Shown one piece after another: positions 24,381-31,348 of a stretch of 64,000 bases of DNA. The notes beneath the pieces are model-generated. The model did not search any database. It saw only the letters and a program-made list of their open reading frames with translations, and had not been told where the DNA came from. The position numbers and the translations under genes are program-made. Position 1 is the first letter of the stretch, and each line of letters starts with the position of its first letter. Location: contig JAXLSX010000001.1 of assembly GCA_046330285.1 (NCBI GenBank), forward strand, positions 482,669 through 546,668, read 5' to 3'. This stretch comes from RHKX01 sp046330285. Its GTDB lineage: Bacteria > Actinomycetota > Thermoleophilia > Solirubrobacterales > 70-9.

Positions 24381-25046
24381 TCAGCGCTTCCGGGCGAGCG
24401 TGATCCCGTCGGCGACCGCGAGCATCGCGACGTCGACGCGGTCGTCGGCCGCGATCTGCTCGTTGAGATCGGCGATGACCCGACCGCCCTCGTCGTCTTC
24501 GGCCGGTGCCAGGACCGTGCCGCCGCGGAGGACGTTGTCGAGCACGATCAGTCCGCCGGGGCGGAGCAGGGTCAGGCAGGACTCGTAGTAGCCGGGGTAG
24601 CCGGTCTTGTCCGCGTCGACGAAGGCGAAGTCGTACGTTCCGGCCTCCGACCCGCACAACCGGGCGAGCGACTCGCTCGCGGGCCCGACGGCGATGTCGA
24701 TCCGGTCCGCAACCCCGGCCGCCTCGAAGTTCGCCCGCGCCGCCTCCGCCCGCTCGGGCTCGAGCTCGCACGCCGTCAGCCGCCCGCCGTCGGCGAGCCC
24801 GCGGGCGATGCAGATCGCCGAGTAGCCGGTGAACGTGCCGAGCTCGATCGCCCTCGTCGCCCCGGTCAGGCGCGCGAGCATCGTCATCAGCGCGCCCTGG
24901 TCGGGCGAGATCTGCATCACGGCGATGTCGCCGAGCGCCGCGGTGCTCTCGCGGACGGCCGCGAGCGGGGCGTCCTCGCGGGCGCCGTTGCGCACCACGT
25001 AGTCGTGGAGCTCCGGCGTCAGCGCGATGAACTTCGGTTCGCTCAC
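24381..25046 (-). CDS. O-methyltransferase, caffeoyl-CoA OMT-like family
   Basis: 221 residues from GTG 25046, overlapping the ST6 stop by four bases. 'RAIELGTFTGYSAICIARGL' (SAM motif I), 'LTACELEPERAEAARANFEAAG', 'YDFAFVDADKTGYPGYYESCLTLLRPGGLIVLDNVLRGG' with the metal-binding Asp residues, and 'DGITLARKR' at the end are typical of the Mg-dependent O-methyltransferase family 3. In other genomes these act on catechols and assorted natural products. Co-transcribed after ST6. Confidence 0.88.
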   Translation of the reverse strand: MSEPKFIALTPELHDYVVRNGAREDAPLAAVRESTAALGDIAVMQISPDQGALMTMLARLTGATRAIELGTFTGYSAICIARGLADGGRLTACELEPERAEAARANFEAAGVADRIDIAVGPASESLARLCGSEAGTYDFAFVDADKTGYPGYYESCLTLLRPGGLIVLDNVLRGGTVLAPAEDDEGGRVIADLNEQIAADDRVDVAMLAVADGITLARKR

Positions 25047-25972
25047 GCGCCGGCGGCGGCGGTACCGGTGCCGACCTCGTAGCCGAGGTCGGAGAGCAGC
25101 TCGCCCGCGGCCGCGTCGAACGCTGCGACGTCCTCGGGCGACATCTTCTCCTTCCACCGGTACATGGCGCTGGGGTCAGGCGGCTTCTGCGTCATCGCGT
25201 GCGCCTGCATCCGCTCCTCGCCGGGGCGGGTCGGCTTGCCGTCGGTCGCCGGCAGATCGCGGGCCATTTCCGACATCCGCTCGGCCGCGTGCTCGTAGTA
25301 GGTCAGCATCACCGGGTCCCACGGCAACTCGAGGAACTCGGCGATCCGTCGCAGGTTCGGCTCGGTGTCGGTGACGAGGTCCTCGTAACGAAGCTCGAGG
25401 TAGTGGGAGACCTTGCGGCCGTGCCGCTGGGCGCGGCGGATCCGCCGCTGCCAGGTCTCGGCGACCTGGCCGGCGGGGGCGGGGTCCTTGTCCCCGAGCG
25501 TCCGCTTCCAGCGGGAGAGCGCGACGTCGCGACCGTCGCGGATCACGTGGATGAACCGCGCCTCCGGCATCGCGCCCTCGATCTTGATCATGCTCTTGAC
25601 GTAGGCGGGCGTCTTCTCTCCGTAGCGGGGCTTGTTCTGCCGCTCGGCGTACATCTCGTAGAAGGACCGGAGCGCCGGGCCCGGGGTGAACTCTTCGAGC
25701 CCGTTCCAGCGGGCCACGACGTCGGCGGGATCGGTGTGGAGGTCGCCCCACTGCCGGACAGCGGTCATCGTCTCGACCGCCTGCGCGGGCGTCGCCCCGG
25801 CCTCGATCGCATCGATCAGGTCGGGCACGAAGTGCGTCTCCGGCGGGATCGCGAGGTCCGGATGCGCGTCGAGCATCAGCCGCAGCATCGTCGTCCCGGA
25901 CCGCCCGACGCCGACGATGAACGGCACCGGCGGCCGCGCGGGTTCCTGCGCCTTCTTCGAGAAGAGAGCCAT
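25043..25972 (-). CDS. Sulfotransferase ST6
   Basis: 309 residues: 'GVGRSGTTMLRLMLDAHPDLAIPPETHFVPDLI', 'RYGEKTPAYVKSMIKIEGAMPEARFIHVIRDGRDVALS', 'YEDLVTDTEPNLRRIAEFLELPWDPVMLTYYEHAAERM', tail 'LLSDLGYEVG'. Same subfamily as ST2-ST5 though separated from them by about 4.6 kb. All catalytic-type positions are kept. ATG 25972; 44 bases after glycosyltransferase D in the direction of transcription. Confidence 0.87.
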   Translation of the reverse strand: MALFSKKAQEPARPPVPFIVGVGRSGTTMLRLMLDAHPDLAIPPETHFVPDLIDAIEAGATPAQAVETMTAVRQWGDLHTDPADVVARWNGLEEFTPGPALRSFYEMYAERQNKPRYGEKTPAYVKSMIKIEGAMPEARFIHVIRDGRDVALSRWKRTLGDKDPAPAGQVAETWQRRIRRAQRHGRKVSHYLELRYEDLVTDTEPNLRRIAEFLELPWDPVMLTYYEHAAERMSEMARDLPATDGKPTRPGEERMQAHAMTQKPPDPSAMYRWKEKMSPEDVAAFDAAAGELLSDLGYEVGTGTAAAGA

Positions 25973-26016
25973 GGGCGGAAGGGTAGGCGAGTGACGCCGG
26001 GGCCGCGGGGGCGAGG

Positions 26017-27150
26017 CTAGCTCGTGAGCAGCTTCGCGAAGTCCGCGACGGTCCGGTCCCAGCTCCGCTCCTCGCGGACCTTCAGGGCGCCGGCCGAGAG
26101 CTCGGCGCGAAGGCCGGGGTCGGCGAGGCGGGAGATCGCGGCGGTGAGGTCGCCGACATCGACGGTCTTCGCGGGGATGCCGGAGTTGGCGAGGCCGTCG
26201 GGGTGGGAGGGGACGAGGAGGCCGTTGACGCCGTCGGTGACGAGCTCGTTCATCGGCGCGTCGTCGTTGCAGACGATCGGCTGACCGAAGGCGATCGCCT
26301 CGTAGAGGTGGAGCCCGAGGCCCTCCCAGCGCGCCGGCGCCATGCAGACGTCGGCGTCGGCGAACATCTGCAGGTGGACGTCGGTGGGGAGGTCCTCGAG
26401 GACGAGCTCGATCCGCGGGTCCTTGCTCACCGCCTTCTCGAGGAACTTCATGCGCCGTTCGATCTGGGCCTTGACGATCAGCTTCAGCTCGGGCTCGCGG
26501 GTCGCGGAGAAGGCGTTGATGACCTCCTTGAACGGCTTCCGCTTGCCCAGCAGACCGGCGTGGTAGTGGAAGTAGACACCCGCCGCGGGATCCTCCGCTT
26601 CGCGTCCGGTCCCGCCGGCCTGCCGGCGATAGAAGCTCTCGGGGTCATCACTGCGATGAGGAGTCACCTCGAAGTACTCGGGATGGACCCCGTACTGGAC
26701 GTAAGGCGTCTCGATCCCCATCCCCGCGTAGCGCTCCTGCTCGGCCCGGGTCAGCGAGTAGACGAGGTCGTAGGAGCGCTTGGCGGGCTCGACGTGCTCG
26801 TCGCTGAAGCGCTCCCAGACGAAGCGGCCGATCGTCCGGACACCGGCGCCCCGGAGGGCGGCGATCGCGTCGAACTCGTAGTTCTGGTCGAAGAAGCAGG
26901 CCTCGATCCCGGTCTCCCGCGCCCAGCCGACGAGTTCGTCGGCGGGGATGAAGAAGTCGGAAGCCGGCGTGACCCCGCTCTGGGCCCAGACATCGTCCTC
27001 GCGCGCCTCCTGCGGCATCGGAAAGCTCTCCTTCGTCGGCCGGCCGAGCACGAACGTCTCGTGCCCGAGCTCGTCGAGCGCGGAGCGGAGCTGGCGGGCG
27101 ACGACGCCCTGCCCGCGGTTGAACCAGAAGGCGCAGATCCCGACTCGCAT
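26017..27150 (-). CDS. GT4-like glycosyltransferase, paralogue D, with palindromic insert
   Basis: 377 residues from ATG 27150 ('MRVGICAFWFNRGQGVVARQLRSALDELGH'); a longer in-frame start (27267) would overlap the MBL gene. The second domain has 'APARWEGLGLHLYEAIAFGQPIVCNDDAPMNELV'. The linker keeps the ancestral 'TPHRSDD' seen in paralogue B, followed by about 20 extra residues including 'TGREAEDP' from element R7, then 'VYFHYHAGLLG'. Located 19 bases after the MBL hydrolase, so it links the purC-purS-purQ-MBL run with the sulfotransferase block. Confidence 0.87.
   Translation of the reverse strand: MRVGICAFWFNRGQGVVARQLRSALDELGHETFVLGRPTKESFPMPQEAREDDVWAQSGVTPASDFFIPADELVGWARETGIEACFFDQNYEFDAIAALRGAGVRTIGRFVWERFSDEHVEPAKRSYDLVYSLTRAEQERYAGMGIETPYVQYGVHPEYFEVTPHRSDDPESFYRRQAGGTGREAEDPAAGVYFHYHAGLLGKRKPFKEVINAFSATREPELKLIVKAQIERRMKFLEKAVSKDPRIELVLEDLPTDVHLQMFADADVCMAPARWEGLGLHLYEAIAFGQPIVCNDDAPMNELVTDGVNGLLVPSHPDGLANSGIPAKTVDVGDLTAAISRLADPGLRAELSAGALKVREERSWDRTVADFAKLLTS
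26585..26615 (+). repeat. Palindromic element R7 (glycosyltransferase D linker)
   Basis: Arms GCGGGA (26585-26590) and TCCCGC (26610-26615) flank the standard core TC-CTC-CGC-TTC-GCG-TCCG-G. Read on the minus strand as 'TGREAEDP'. Confidence 0.78.
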
Positions 27151-27169
27151 GGGCGGGGAAGGATGGCAG

Positions 27170-28051
27170 CTAAGCGTCGGCCGCGACCACCGCGGCGACG
27201 TTGGCGCGGTGGAGCTCCGCGTACGGCTCGAACCATTCGAGTGAGCCGTCCTCGAGCCACTCGGCAACGAACTCGCGGAGGCCGAGGTCGCGGAGCCCGG
27301 GTTCGGCCCGGCAGCGGAGGAGCTTGCGGACGTAGTCCTCGGTCGCGGCGATCAGCCCCGGCCCGTAGCCGCCGGCGGCGATCACGCCGGGGTCGCCGTG
27401 GTCGGGCAGGATCGCCGCCGGCGCGAGAGCAGCGAGGCGCGCGAGATCTTCGAGGTGATTGGGCAGCTCGCCGGGCTCGTCGACGTATGTCACGGTGTCT
27501 TCGAGGGTGTCGCCGGCGAGCAGCAGGCGCCGGTCCGGAAGCCATGCGACGACGGCATCATCGCTGTGGATGTCGAGGTGGATCAACTCGACGGTCGTCG
27601 CGCCGAGCCCGATCTCGAGCCGGTCGGCGAACGTCCGCGTCGGCATCACGAGCGGGTTGATCGCGGGCGGCCCGCTGGAGGTGCCCGCTTCGATCGCGAC
27701 CCGGTTCTCGGCGAGGTGCTCAGCGGTTCGCTCGCAGGCGATCACCTCGCAGTCGGCGAACGCCTCGGTCCCGGCGATGTGGTCCAGGTGCCAGTGGCTC
27801 AGCACCACGGTGAAGCGCTCCACGCCCTCGCTCTCGAGCGTCTCGCGGATGAAGCGGGTGCGGTCGACCGAGACGTGGGTGTCGTAGATCAGCGCCTCGC
27901 CGCCGTCGACGATCGCGTAGCTGGCGATCCCGAGCGAGAGGGCGCCCTCGTCGACCCAGTTCGGCTCGTCGGCGAAGCGGTGCCCCTCCTCGCGGCCCTC
28001 GTAGAACGCGAGGATCCCTTCGGCCGGACGGAGGACGCGGATGTGCTCCAC
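27170..28051 (-). CDS. MBL-fold metallo-hydrolase
   Basis: 293 residues with 'VVLSHWHLDHIAGTEAF' (HxHxDH), a later 'HLDIHSDDAVVAWLPDRRLLLAGDTLED' carrying the third His and bridging Asp, and 'ILPDHGDPGV'. Metallo-beta-lactamase-fold hydrolases include esterases, lactonases and thioesterases; the substrate is not indicated. It lies 10 bases after purQ in the same direction, GTG start. No known purine role, so it is likely a passenger or part of the neighbouring glycan block. Confidence 0.83.
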   Translation of the reverse strand: MEHIRVLRPAEGILAFYEGREEGHRFADEPNWVDEGALSLGIASYAIVDGGEALIYDTHVSVDRTRFIRETLESEGVERFTVVLSHWHLDHIAGTEAFADCEVIACERTAEHLAENRVAIEAGTSSGPPAINPLVMPTRTFADRLEIGLGATTVELIHLDIHSDDAVVAWLPDRRLLLAGDTLEDTVTYVDEPGELPNHLEDLARLAALAPAAILPDHGDPGVIAAGGYGPGLIAATEDYVRKLLRCRAEPGLRDLGLREFVAEWLEDGSLEWFEPYAELHRANVAAVVAADA

Positions 28052-28061
28052 CGGCTCGCCC

Positions 28062-28730
28062 TCAGGCGGCGGCGAGCGCGTGGACGGCCGACTCGAAGAG
28101 CTTCAGCCCGTCGGTCGAGCCGGTGAGCTCGTCGACGGCGTGCTCGGGGTGCGGCATCAATCCGACCACGTTCCCGCGCTCGTTGCGAACGCCGGCGATG
28201 TCGTTCAGCGACCCGTTCGGGTTCTCGCCGGCGGCGTAGCGGAAGACGACCTGGCCGTTCGACTCGACCTCGTCGAGGAGGTCCGGCGGCGCGAACCAGC
28301 GCCCGGTCGTGTGCTTGACCGGGATCGAGAGGACGTCGCCGGTGCGGCTCGCGCCCGACCATGCCGTTTCGGCGTCGACGACCTCGACCTCGACCTGACG
28401 GCAGAGGAAGCGCAGGCCCTCGTTCGGGAGCAGGGCACCGGGCAGGAGCCCCGCCTCGCAGAGGACCTGGAAGCCGTTGCAGATCCCGAGCACCGGGCCG
28501 CCCGCGGCGGCGAACTCGAGGACCTTCTCCATCGCCGGCGCGAAGCGGGCGATCGATCCGACTCGGAGGTAGTCGCCGTAGGAGAAGCCGCCCGGGACGA
28601 CGATCGCGTCGAAGCCTCCGAGGTCCGTGTCGCCGTGCCAGATGATCTCGGCGTCGGCGACCCGCCGGCAGGCGAGGAGGGCATCGACCTCGTCGCACGA
28701 CCCGGGGAAGCGCAGCACCCCGAACTTCAT
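28062..28730 (-). CDS. purQ: Phosphoribosylformylglycinamidine synthase subunit PurQ (glutaminase)
   Basis: 222-residue class I glutamine amidotransferase: 'FPGSCDEVDA', 'IVVPGGFSYGDYLR', the nucleophile elbow 'VLGICNGFQVL', and the catalytic pair in 'GLMPHPEHAVDE'. It supplies ammonia to PurL, with PurS as adaptor. Its ATG overlaps the purS stop. Separation from purL by the sulfotransferase block is unusual because the three subunits form one complex. Confidence 0.95.
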   Translation of the reverse strand: MKFGVLRFPGSCDEVDALLACRRVADAEIIWHGDTDLGGFDAIVVPGGFSYGDYLRVGSIARFAPAMEKVLEFAAAGGPVLGICNGFQVLCEAGLLPGALLPNEGLRFLCRQVEVEVVDAETAWSGASRTGDVLSIPVKHTTGRWFAPPDLLDEVESNGQVVFRYAAGENPNGSLNDIAGVRNERGNVVGLMPHPEHAVDELTGSTDGLKLFESAVHALAAA

Positions 28731-28954
28731 CGGCCGGCGTCTTCTATCTCGTAGTCCTCGATCAGGGGGTTGACCAGCAGCTTCTCGCAGAGGCTCTCGA
28801 GCTCCGCCCGGTCCTCGTAGTGGAGCTCGACCATCCGGCCGACGTGGACCTCGCTGATGCCCGTGACGCCGAGGGTCGGCAGCGCGCGCTCGACCGCCTT
28901 CCCCTGCGGGTCGAGGATCCCGTCCTTCGGCTTGATCAGAACCCGTGCGATCAC
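28727..28954 (-). CDS. purS: Phosphoribosylformylglycinamidine synthase subunit PurS
   Basis: 75 residues: 'MIARVLIKPKDGILDPQGKAVERALPTLG', 'VHVGRMVEL' and 'LCEKLLVNPLIEDYEIE' match PurS throughout. The dimeric PurS bridges PurQ and PurL. It is 40 bases downstream of a sulfotransferase-like gene and is translationally coupled to purQ. Confidence 0.95.
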   Translation of the reverse strand: MIARVLIKPKDGILDPQGKAVERALPTLGVTGISEVHVGRMVELHYEDRAELESLCEKLLVNPLIEDYEIEDAGR

Positions 28955-28994
28955 GGCGCCAAACTTAGACGACCGGGCTCCCCGAACCGCGGCC

Positions 28995-29948
28995 TCACCG
29001 GAAGAGCCCGCGGAGACGGCCGCGCGTGGGCGGCTCGCCGACCGATTCGGCGAGCTGCGGATAGCCGGCGTCGCGCAGCGACTCCGCCATGTCGAGCCGC
29101 GCGAACGCCTCGCTCCAGCGCGGGTCGTTCGCGGCGAACGGGACCTCCGGGTCCTTGACCTTGCCGCGCGCCCAATCGGCGACCTCAGGCGGGGTCGGCC
29201 TGCCCGCCGCCTCGTAGACGCGGGCGATCGCCGCGACCGGGTCGGCCCGCAGCTCCTCGTTGCGGAGCAGCACGTAGCGATCGCCGAACAGAACCCGGCC
29301 GTCCTGCCAGGTGCTCTGGAACGTGTGCTTCCAGACGAGCAGGATCCGCTCGAAGTTGGCCGGCTTGCGGACGTGGGAGTACTCGGGGCTCTGCAGGAGG
29401 ATCCGCGAGAGCTGGCGGCTCGACCAGAGCTTGCGCTTCTCGCGCTCGGCGAAGAACTCGTCCGGCGACCCGTAGGAGCGGCTCCGGCTCTTGCCCATCA
29501 TCATCGAGGCGGCGACCGCGCGCGGGTCGCGGACGACGTGGATCAGGATCGAGTCCTCGGGTGCGATGCCGCGAATCGCCTCGAGCTTGTCGTAGAAGCG
29601 CGTCTCCTTGATCATCACCGGCTCGCGGCGCTCCAGCAGCGTCCGCAGAAATCCCGCGCAGTGCTCCGGCAGCTCGGGGCCGATCTCCGCCTCCGGGTTG
29701 CCGGGCCCACCGAGGTTGAACTCGGAGATGTCGAGCCCGGGCCAGTGATGCCGCCGGTACTCCTCTCGCAGCCGTCTGGTCTCGGCGAACGGGTCGGTCT
29801 CGCGGGCGCCGCTGCCGCCTCCGGGAGTCTCGGTGTCCTCGCGGAGGGGCTCGTAGAAGCAGTGCAGTCGAGGGTCTTCGAGCAGCGCGTCGTAGAGGAT
29901 CGTCGTCCCCGACCGTCGCATTCCCTGCATGAGGATCGCCTGCGCCAT
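28995..29948 (-). CDS. Divergent sulfotransferase-family protein ST7
   Basis: 317 residues. The PAPS-loop-like 'AILMQGMRRSGTTILYDALLEDPRLHCFYEPL' is at the N-terminus and 'DSILIHVVRDPRAVAASMM' is the 3'-phosphate motif. It lacks the 'ETHF', 'WGDKTP' and 'LGYE' blocks of ST1-ST6, so it is another branch of the superfamily. It sits between the cupin gene and purS, inside the purine run, on the same strand. Acceptor unknown. Confidence 0.8.
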   Translation of the reverse strand: MAQAILMQGMRRSGTTILYDALLEDPRLHCFYEPLREDTETPGGGSGARETDPFAETRRLREEYRRHHWPGLDISEFNLGGPGNPEAEIGPELPEHCAGFLRTLLERREPVMIKETRFYDKLEAIRGIAPEDSILIHVVRDPRAVAASMMMGKSRSRSYGSPDEFFAEREKRKLWSSRQLSRILLQSPEYSHVRKPANFERILLVWKHTFQSTWQDGRVLFGDRYVLLRNEELRADPVAAIARVYEAAGRPTPPEVADWARGKVKDPEVPFAANDPRWSEAFARLDMAESLRDAGYPQLAESVGEPPTRGRLRGLFR

Positions 29949-29984
29949 CGCGCGCCGCAGCGTACGCGACGGGGGCGTGGCCTC

Positions 29985-30404
29985 TCAGTCCGCCGGAAGG
30001 TCCTCCGGCGCCGGCGTCTCCTGCGGCGGAGCGCCCCGCTCCTGGTCCCAGTCGACGAACGCCTCGCCGTCCCGCCCGCGGTGCTCGCCCTCGCCGCCGA
30101 GGGCCACCAGAACGACCCGCTCGACGCCGGCGTTGACGAGCTGGCGCCGCAGGTCGGGTGCGATCCGGATCAGCTCGCCGGCCTCGAGCACCTGCTCCTC
30201 GCCCTCGACCAGGACGGTGAGCGTCCCTTCGAGCACGAGGTAGACCTCCTCCTGGCGCTCGTGGCGATGGATCCGCCCGCGCTGGCGGGGCTCCAGAACG
30301 ATCTGGTTGAGGCCGAACGTGGTGACGCCGAGCTGTCGGCGCAGCGGCACGAACCGCTCGCCGGGGTCGGCGGCGATCCGGGTTCGTGAGATGCCCTCCT
30401 CCAC
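29985..30404 (-). CDS. Cupin-domain protein
   Basis: 139 residues: 'NQIVLEPRQRGRIHRHERQEEVYLVLEGTLTVLVEGEEQVLEAGELIRIAPDLRRQLVNAG' contains the two cupin motifs with metal-ligand histidines (HRH) and a glutamate. Single-domain cupins may be isomerases, dioxygenases or sensors, and the sequence does not say which. Four bases separate it from purC, so it is in the purC transcript. Confidence 0.83.
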   Translation of the reverse strand: MEEGISRTRIAADPGERFVPLRRQLGVTTFGLNQIVLEPRQRGRIHRHERQEEVYLVLEGTLTVLVEGEEQVLEAGELIRIAPDLRRQLVNAGVERVVLVALGGEGEHRGRDGEAFVDWDQERGAPPQETPAPEDLPAD

Positions 30405-30408
30405 GGCC

Positions 30409-31263
30409 TCAGTCCAGGGAGCGGCCGGTGATCCGCTCGTAGGCCTCGCGGTACTTCGCGGTCGTGCCGGCGATCACCTCAGGGGGGAGCGGCGGCGCCG
30501 GCGGCTCGTGGTCCCATCCCTGCTCGCTCAGGTAGTCGCGGACGAACTGCTTGTCGAACGAGGCCTGGCCGCGTCCGGGCTCGTAGTCGTCGGCGGGCCA
30601 GAAGCGGGACGAGTCCGGCGTCAGGACCTCGTCGCCGAGCACGATGTCGGCATCCGCGGTCGAGCCGAACTCGAACTTCGTGTCGGCGAGGATGATCCCG
30701 CGCTCGAAGGCATGGGTCCGGGCGTGCTCGTAGAGCTCGATCGAGACCCGGCGGAGCTCCTCCATCAGGGGCCGCGACCCGACGACCTCGCAGGCGCGGT
30801 CGAAGTCGATGTTCTCGTCGTGCTCGCCGATCTCGGCCTTCGTCGCCGGCGTGAAGATCGGCTCCGGGAGCTGATCGGACTCCTGCAGCCCGGACGGCAG
30901 CTCGATCCCGCAGACCGACTGCGACTCCCGGTACTCCTTCCAGCCCGAGCCGGAGAGGTAGCCGCGGACGACGCACTCGACCGGGAACATGTCGAGCTTC
31001 TTGACCCGGATCGCGCGCCCGGCGACCTCCTCGGGAACGTCCTCGCCGATCAGGTGGTTCGGCACGATCTGGCCGGTCGTCTCGAACCAGAAGATCGACA
31101 TCTGGGTCAGGACCTTGCCCTTGTCGGGAATCGGTTCCGGGAGGACCACGTCGAAGGCGGAGATCCGGTCGGAGGCGACCATGATCAGATCGTCCCCGTC
31201 CTCGTAGATCTCGCGGACCTTGCCGCTGGAATGGAGCTTGAGTTCGTCGAGAGTGCCTGGCAT
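30409..31263 (-). CDS. purC: SAICAR synthase
   Basis: PurC joins aspartate to CAIR. 284 residues: 'SSGKVREIYEDGDDLIMVASDRISAFDVVLPEPIPDKG' (ATP-binding lobe), 'VECVVRGYLSGSGWKEY', 'ADTKFEFG' and 'DSSRFWPADDYEPGRGQASFDKQFVRDYL'. It is longer than the ~240-residue Bacillus type and closer to actinobacterial PurC. It heads the purC-cupin-ST7-purS-purQ-MBL run. A TANNNT box 6 bases before ATG and no Shine-Dalgarno suggest a leaderless mRNA. Confidence 0.95.
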   Translation of the reverse strand: MPGTLDELKLHSSGKVREIYEDGDDLIMVASDRISAFDVVLPEPIPDKGKVLTQMSIFWFETTGQIVPNHLIGEDVPEEVAGRAIRVKKLDMFPVECVVRGYLSGSGWKEYRESQSVCGIELPSGLQESDQLPEPIFTPATKAEIGEHDENIDFDRACEVVGSRPLMEELRRVSIELYEHARTHAFERGIILADTKFEFGSTADADIVLGDEVLTPDSSRFWPADDYEPGRGQASFDKQFVRDYLSEQGWDHEPPAPPLPPEVIAGTTAKYREAYERITGRSLD

Positions 31264-31269
31264 GGCGCG

Positions 31270-31275
31270 AGGCTA
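31270..31275 (-). promoter_or_regulatory. Candidate -10 box of purC (leaderless layout)
   Basis: On the minus strand TAGCCT is followed by six bases and then ATG 31263. It lies in the 85-base divergent gap shared with the BTAD regulator. Confidence 0.42.
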
Positions 31276-31348
31276 CCAGCGGCCGCGGGCCGCGGCCGGG
31301 GCATCGGCGCTTGCAGCGTCGAATAGGGTCCGGCCGGAGTTAGTGGAG

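Noticed and set aside
13642..27150. A transposon or prophage carrying the sulfotransferase block
   Set aside because: No transposase, integrase, terminal repeats or tRNA-attachment site were found at either border; the block may have arrived by transfer, but the sequence does not show the vehicle.
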